Shown: positions 59,980-64,000 of the stretch, piece by piece
How the letters are laid out: every line of letters starts with the position of its first letter
Numbering within the stretch: position 1 is the stretch's first letter
Source of the DNA: Rhizobium sp. CC-YZS058
GTDB lineage: Bacteria; Pseudomonadota; Alphaproteobacteria; Rhizobiales; Rhizobiaceae
Length of the DNA: 64,000 nucleotides
Direction of reading: 5' to 3'
NCBI RefSeq assembly: GCF_034720595.1
Contig: NZ_JAYESJ010000001.1
Coordinates: forward strand, 2,940,001-3,004,000
Position numbers and translations under genes: made by a program
Notes under the pieces: model-generated
What the model was told of the DNA's origin: nothing
Seen by the model: only the letters and a program-made list of their open reading frames with translations
Databases searched by the model: none

Positions 59980-61488
59980 ATGGCCTTTCTCGACGTTCTC
60001 ATGCTCGGCTTCTCCGAAGCCCTGACGCCTACCAACCTCCTGTTCTGCTTCATCGGTGCCCTCCTCGGAACGCTGATCGGGGTCCTGCCGGGGATCGGCC
60101 CGACCGCGACGGTCGCCATTCTCCTGCCGGTCACCTTCTTCCTGCCGCCGCTCGCCGCCCTCATCATGCTGGCCGGCATCTTCTACGGCGCGCAATATGG
60201 CGGCTCGACCACGGCGATCCTCGTCAACCTGCCTGGCGAGGCCTCGGCGGTGGTGACCGCGATCGACGGCTACCAGATGGCGCGCAAAGGACGAGCGGGT
60301 GCCGCGCTGGCGATCGCGGCGCTCGGCTCCTTCTTCGCCGGAACCGTCGCGACAATCGGCCTCGCGGTGGCGGGCCCCACGCTCTCTTCCTTCGCCCTGT
60401 CCTTCGGCCCCGCGGAATATGTCTCGCTCTGCGTCTTCGGGCTCCTTGCGGCGACGATCCTCGCCCATGGATCGGTGATCAAGGCGATCGGCATGGTCTG
60501 CCTTGGCCTTGTGCTCGGCATGGTCGGCATCGATGTCAACAGCGGCTCGACCCGCCTGACGTTCGGCTCGACCGAGCTCTATGACGGCATCGACTTCGTC
60601 GTCATCGCGGTCGGCCTGTTCGGCGTCGCCGAGATCGCCAGCAATCTCGAATTCAAGGAAGCGCGCGGCGTCCTGCAAAGCACGATCGGGCGCCTTTGGC
60701 CGACGCGGGAGGAGTTCAAGGAAAGCTGGGCCGCCGTTCTGCGCGGCACGGCGGTCGGCACGCTGCTCGGCGTCCTGCCTGGGGGCGGCGCGACGCTCAG
60801 CGCCTTCAGCGCCTATTCGGTGGAAAAGAAGATCTCAAAAACGCCGGAAAAGTTCGGCCATGGCGCGATCGCCGGTGTCGCCGGCCCCGAAGCGGCCAAC
60901 AATGCCGGCGCGCAATCCTCCTTCATCCCGCTGCTCACTCTCGGCATCCCCTCCAACTCGATCATGGCGATGATGCTTGGCGCGATGACGATCCATGGGA
61001 TCACGCCCGGCCCCTCGGTCATCCAGAACCAGCCGGAACTGTTCTGGGGGCTGGTCGCCTCCATGTGGCTCGGCAATGCGATGCTGCTCGTCATCAACCT
61101 GCCGCTGATCGGCATCTGGGTGCGGCTGCTGAAGGTTCCCTATCGGCTGCTTTATCCCGCAATCCTGCTCTTCTGCTGCATCGGCGTCTACAGCGTCAAC
61201 AATCGCGGCTTCGACGTCGCTTTGGTCATCCTGTTCGGCATTCTGGGCTATGTCCTGCGCAAGGCGCGCTGCGAGGCGGGGCCGCTGCTGCTCGGCTTCG
61301 TTCTCGGACCGCTGCTCGAGACCAATCTTCGGCGCGCCCTTCTCCTCTCCCAGGGCGATCCGCTGGTCTTCGTCGAACGTCCGATCAGCGCTGTGCTGCT
61401 TCTGATCACGGCCGGCATGCTGCTGACGCTGATCCTGCCCGCCATCCGGAAGAGCCGCAAGGAAGCCTTCGAGGCTAGCGAGGACTAG
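59980..61488 (+). CDS. tctA: TctA-family large permease
   Basis: 502 residues, about 12 helices. Conserved GTLIGVLPGIGPTATVAILLP near 27-47, GAQYGGSTTAILVNLPGEASAVVTAIDGYQMARKG near 67-101, and the second-half mirror copy GTLLGVLPGGGATLSAF near 260. This is the channel subunit of the TTT importer for carboxylates. Completes the TctCBA set. Confidence 0.95.
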   Translation: MAFLDVLMLGFSEALTPTNLLFCFIGALLGTLIGVLPGIGPTATVAILLPVTFFLPPLAALIMLAGIFYGAQYGGSTTAILVNLPGEASAVVTAIDGYQMARKGRAGAALAIAALGSFFAGTVATIGLAVAGPTLSSFALSFGPAEYVSLCVFGLLAATILAHGSVIKAIGMVCLGLVLGMVGIDVNSGSTRLTFGSTELYDGIDFVVIAVGLFGVAEIASNLEFKEARGVLQSTIGRLWPTREEFKESWAAVLRGTAVGTLLGVLPGGGATLSAFSAYSVEKKISKTPEKFGHGAIAGVAGPEAANNAGAQSSFIPLLTLGIPSNSIMAMMLGAMTIHGITPGPSVIQNQPELFWGLVASMWLGNAMLLVINLPLIGIWVRLLKVPYRLLYPAILLFCCIGVYSVNNRGFDVALVILFGILGYVLRKARCEAGPLLLGFVLGPLLETNLRRALLLSQGDPLVFVERPISAVLLLITAGMLLTLILPAIRKSRKEAFEASED

Positions 61489-61492
61489 CAGC

Positions 61493-62689
61493 ATGGGCAA
61501 GCCAACCCAGCCCCGCCCGCTCGGGCGGGGACGATTGACGGGCATCCTCTCGCTCGACGATTTCGAGACGCGGGCGCAGCGCCACCTGCCGCGCCCGCTC
61601 TTCGGCTATATCGCCGGCGCATCGGAAACCAATGCCTCACTTCGAATGAATGCATCCGCGTTCCAGGCTTACGCCTTCCGGCCGCGAGTACTGCGCGATG
61701 TCTCCGAGCGCTCCATGACCACCGAGCTTTTCGGCAAGACCTATGCGGCGCCCTTCGGGATCGCTCCGATGGGGATTAGCGCGCTGATGGCCTATCGCGG
61801 CGATCTGGTGCTGGCTGAGGCCGCCGCACGCGCGGACATCGGGGTGATCATGAGCGGCTCCTCGCTGATCCCGATGGAAGAGATCGCCAGAGCTGCGCCG
61901 GACGCCTGGTTCCAGGCCTATCTGCCCGGCGAAACCGACCGGATCGACGCTTTGGTGGACAGGGTGACCGCCGCCGGCTTCGGCACGCTCGTGCTCACCG
62001 TCGATACGGCCGCACTCGCCAACCGCGAGAACAATATTCGCGCCGGCTTCTCGACGCCGTTGAGGCCCAGCCTCAGCCTTGCCTGGCAAGGCATCTCGCA
62101 TCCGCGCTGGACCGCGGGCACCTTCCTGCGCACGATCCTGCGGCAGGGCATCCCACATTTCGAGAATTCCTACGCGACCCGCGGCGCTCCGATCATCTCG
62201 TCTTCGGTCATGCGCGACTTTGGTAAGAAGGACCATCTTAATTGGGCGCATCTTGAACGCATCCGCACGCGATGGGCGGGACGCCTTGTCGTGAAGGGTA
62301 TTCTCCACGAAGACGATGCCCACCAGGCGGCAGACCTGGGTGTCGACGGCATCATCGTCTCCAATCATGGCGGGCGCCAGCTGGACGGCGCCCTGTCCCC
62401 GCTCGACGCGCTGCCACCGATCGCCGAGGCGGTCGGGAACAAGCTGCCTGTTATGCTGGACGGCGGCATCCGACGCGGCTCCGACATCCTGAAGGCATTG
62501 GCACTCGGCGCTCGCTTCGTCTTCGTCGGCCGCCCATTCCTCTACGCCGCCTCGATCGGCGGCCTCGACGCCACCCTGCTTGCGGCCGATATCCTCAAAA
62601 CGGAACTCCACCGCAATTTGGCCCTTATGGGCCTGACCAGCCTGAGCCAGATAGGTGCGAGCGACCTCTTCAGAGTGAAGGGCTCATGA
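61493..62689 (+). CDS. FMN-dependent alpha-hydroxy-acid dehydrogenase (LldD type)
   Basis: 398 residues with all active-site residues: Tyr in IAGASETNA region, Lys in RLVVKGILHE, His in IVSNHGGRQLD, Arg in GIRRGSDILKAL. Oxidises 2-hydroxy acids to 2-oxo acids. Cotranscribed with TctCBA (4-nt gap), so it probably oxidises the imported hydroxy acid. Confidence 0.92.
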   Translation: MGKPTQPRPLGRGRLTGILSLDDFETRAQRHLPRPLFGYIAGASETNASLRMNASAFQAYAFRPRVLRDVSERSMTTELFGKTYAAPFGIAPMGISALMAYRGDLVLAEAAARADIGVIMSGSSLIPMEEIARAAPDAWFQAYLPGETDRIDALVDRVTAAGFGTLVLTVDTAALANRENNIRAGFSTPLRPSLSLAWQGISHPRWTAGTFLRTILRQGIPHFENSYATRGAPIISSSVMRDFGKKDHLNWAHLERIRTRWAGRLVVKGILHEDDAHQAADLGVDGIIVSNHGGRQLDGALSPLDALPPIAEAVGNKLPVMLDGGIRRGSDILKALALGARFVFVGRPFLYAASIGGLDATLLAADILKTELHRNLALMGLTSLSQIGASDLFRVKGS

Positions 62690-62940
62690 CGGCGCACGAA
62701 TGACGCCCTGCAGTCCGATTGCCTTTCTAAGCCCAGCGACAGTGCAGCGAGCAATGTCGTAACCCTCCCATTGACAGAAATTGGAGGCGCAAAGCGGAAA
62801 CCATTTCCGCAACGGGGCCGGAGATCTGCCTGAGTAAGCCCCGTCTTAGTGTCGCTCCGCTGCTCGCCACAACGATCAAGGCCTCGAAGTGCCGTTCACC
62901 TCGAAACGAGGCTACGAAGTCACGCATCGGCTATTTCGCC
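62690..62940. other. Intergenic region between convergent genes
   Basis: About 250 nt with no gene; it holds the palindrome copy at 62794. Confidence 0.5.
62794..62810. repeat. Dispersed palindrome, copy 4
   Basis: Perfect GCGGAAA-CCA-TTTCCGC, downstream of the alpha-hydroxy-acid dehydrogenase gene and convergent with the chemoreceptor gene. Confidence 0.6.
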
Positions 62941-64000
62941 TCAGGCGGCATTACGGCGTCTGTCGCCGCCGATCCCGTCCGCCTGCAGTTGCAGGGCCCG
63001 CTCGCCTGTCTTGAAACGGGCAATCTTCGAGGTCAGGGCCTCGACCCGTCGGCGCAGTCCATGGATCTCCGCATTGTTCTCCTCGACCATAGCGGCGTTG
63101 CGCTGGGTGATCAGCTCGACCTCCTGGACGCCGCGGGTCACCTGCGTCAGCTCGGTCGACTGTTCCTCGGCAGCGGCGGAAATCTGCGCCACCAGTTTGC
63201 GCACGTCCGATATGTGGGCGATGATCTGGCTCAGCGCCCCGCCAGTCTCCTCGACCAGATGAACACCGCTTTCCACCTGTGTCGAACTAGCCGAGATCAG
63301 GGTCTTGATCTCGCGGGCAGCGCTGGCGCAACGCTGCGCCAGCTCGCGGACCTCCTGGGCAACGACGGCAAATCCACGGCCCGCCTCACCAGCGCGAGCG
63401 GCCTCGACACCGGCGTTCAAGGCCAGAAGGTTGGTCTGGAAAGCGATCTCGTCGATGACGCCGATGATCCGCGCGATATTCTCGGACGAGCGGCTGATTT
63501 CGCCCATCGCCTCGACGGCCCGCGTGACCACCTCGCCAGAGCGGACTGCGAATGCCTCGGTCTCATTGACCGATTTCGACGTCTGATGCGCGCTCGTGGC
63601 CGTGCCTTTGACGATCTCGCTCAGATGGTGCAGCGCCCGCGAACTCTGTTCGAGAGCTGCGGCCTGCTGTTCTGTCCGGTGCGCCAGTTCATCGGCCGAA
63701 GCTGCCAGATTGCCGGTTCCGCCGTCGATCTCCGAGGTTGCCGAGCGAACATCCGACAAGGTTGCGCGCAGCGCCTCGACAGCCAGATTATAGGTACTGG
63801 CCATCTCGGCGAAGTCGTCCGGCAGTTTCTCGTCCATCAAGGTCTCGAGGTCGCCTTCTGCAAGGCTCGCCAGCACTCCGGCCAAGGCGGTCAACGCCTG
63901 ACGCTGTTCTGCAGCGATACGCCCCCGCTCGGCATTGCGGCGCTCCGCTTCTGCGCTCGACAATTCTCGCGCCGCCTTGGCCTCCTGGTCGAGCCGGATG
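62941..64000 (-). CDS. Methyl-accepting chemotaxis protein, C-terminal part (runs off window)
   Basis: 353 residues visible, in frame to the edge. A HAMP-like segment ([44 protein letters not shown]) is followed by the MCP signalling coiled coil with the hairpin tip [41 protein letters not shown]. Sensing and membrane parts lie outside the window. The ligand is unknown. Confidence 0.9.
   Translation of the reverse strand, partial: IRLDQEAKAARELSSAEAERRNAERGRIAAEQRQALTALAGVLASLAEGDLETLMDEKLPDDFAEMASTYNLAVEALRATLSDVRSATSEIDGGTGNLAASADELAHRTEQQAAALEQSSRALHHLSEIVKGTATSAHQTSKSVNETEAFAVRSGEVVTRAVEAMGEISRSSENIARIIGVIDEIAFQTNLLALNAGVEAARAGEAGRGFAVVAQEVRELAQRCASAAREIKTLISASSTQVESGVHLVEETGGALSQIIAHISDVRKLVAQISAAAEEQSTELTQVTRGVQEVELITQRNAAMVEENNAEIHGLRRRVEALTSKIARFKTGERALQLQADGIGGDRRRNAA

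Noticed and set aside
59554..60678. Long minus-strand open frame
   Set aside because: Antisense shadow of tctB/tctA; low-complexity acidic and basic composition.
1..64000. CRISPR array, rRNA, intact tRNA, or complete insertion sequence
   Set aside because: No regularly spaced repeats, no rRNA-like sequence, no complete tRNA, and no inverted-repeat-bounded transposase were found by eye.

Overview
This 64 kb window is GC-rich and looks like accessory catabolic DNA from a member of the Rhizobiales (Rhizobium, Agrobacterium, Ensifer or Shinella type). The basis is the mix of solute-binding-protein transporters (ABC and tripartite tricarboxylate, TTT), GntR, IclR, LysR and RpiR regulators, and a 19-nt tRNA-Gln 3' end of alphaproteobacterial type. 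This is inference; there is no rRNA or intact tRNA, and no housekeeping gene apart from one broken piece.

Layout. 1-2669: N-terminus of a GntR regulator, divergent from an orphan TctC-type binding protein and a fumarase/PcaB-superfamily lyase. 3140-8957: an RpiR regulator divergent from an ABC importer operon (binding protein, ATPase, two permeases fused in one chain) bracketed by two 5-formyl-THF cyclo-ligase-like proteins. 9103-9587: a decayed inositol-monophosphatase-family gene. 9759-18775 (minus): an eight-gene Opp/Dpp-type operon with two amidases and an AbrB-type membrane protein, divergent from a LysR gene. 19839-21345: a gene graveyard with a PBP1A C-terminus, a tRNA-Gln attachment-like site, an integrase N-terminus and an IS3-family fragment. 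21355-31096: small units, namely SDR/TetR, glyoxalase/glycosidase-like/truncated AraC, a large hybrid histidine kinase, and a secreted esterase with a divergent LysR.

31210-55592 is the most coherent part: two neighbouring GntR-controlled regulons. Regulon A (31210-40913) has an amino-acid-type ABC importer with permease and ATPase fused, a cyclic amidohydrolase, a cytoplasmic NMT1/THI5-like protein, an alpha-hydroxy-acid oxidase relative lacking its catalytic His, an enolase-superfamily dehydratase, a RidA protein and a D-2-hydroxyacid dehydrogenase. Three promoters carry a TTGTATA-type operator. Regulon B (41154-55592) has a NIPSNAP protein, RidA, a second cyclic amidohydrolase, a DapA-like aldolase, three SDRs, two nitrilase-fold proteins, a Rieske oxygenase with its reductase, and an SsuABC-like importer. 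Five promoters carry a TGGTATACCA-type operator. Together they look like uptake and breakdown of N-containing cyclic compounds: ring hydroxylation, ring opening, removal of reactive imines, aldol cleavage. The substrates cannot be read from the sequence.

55959-62689 is an IclR-controlled TTT regulon (TctCBA, RraA-type aldolase, D-2-hydroxyacid dehydrogenase, FMN alpha-hydroxy-acid oxidase), suited to a hydroxylated di- or tricarboxylate. The window ends inside a chemoreceptor gene. Many intergenic regions show clear operators and strong hairpins, listed below.
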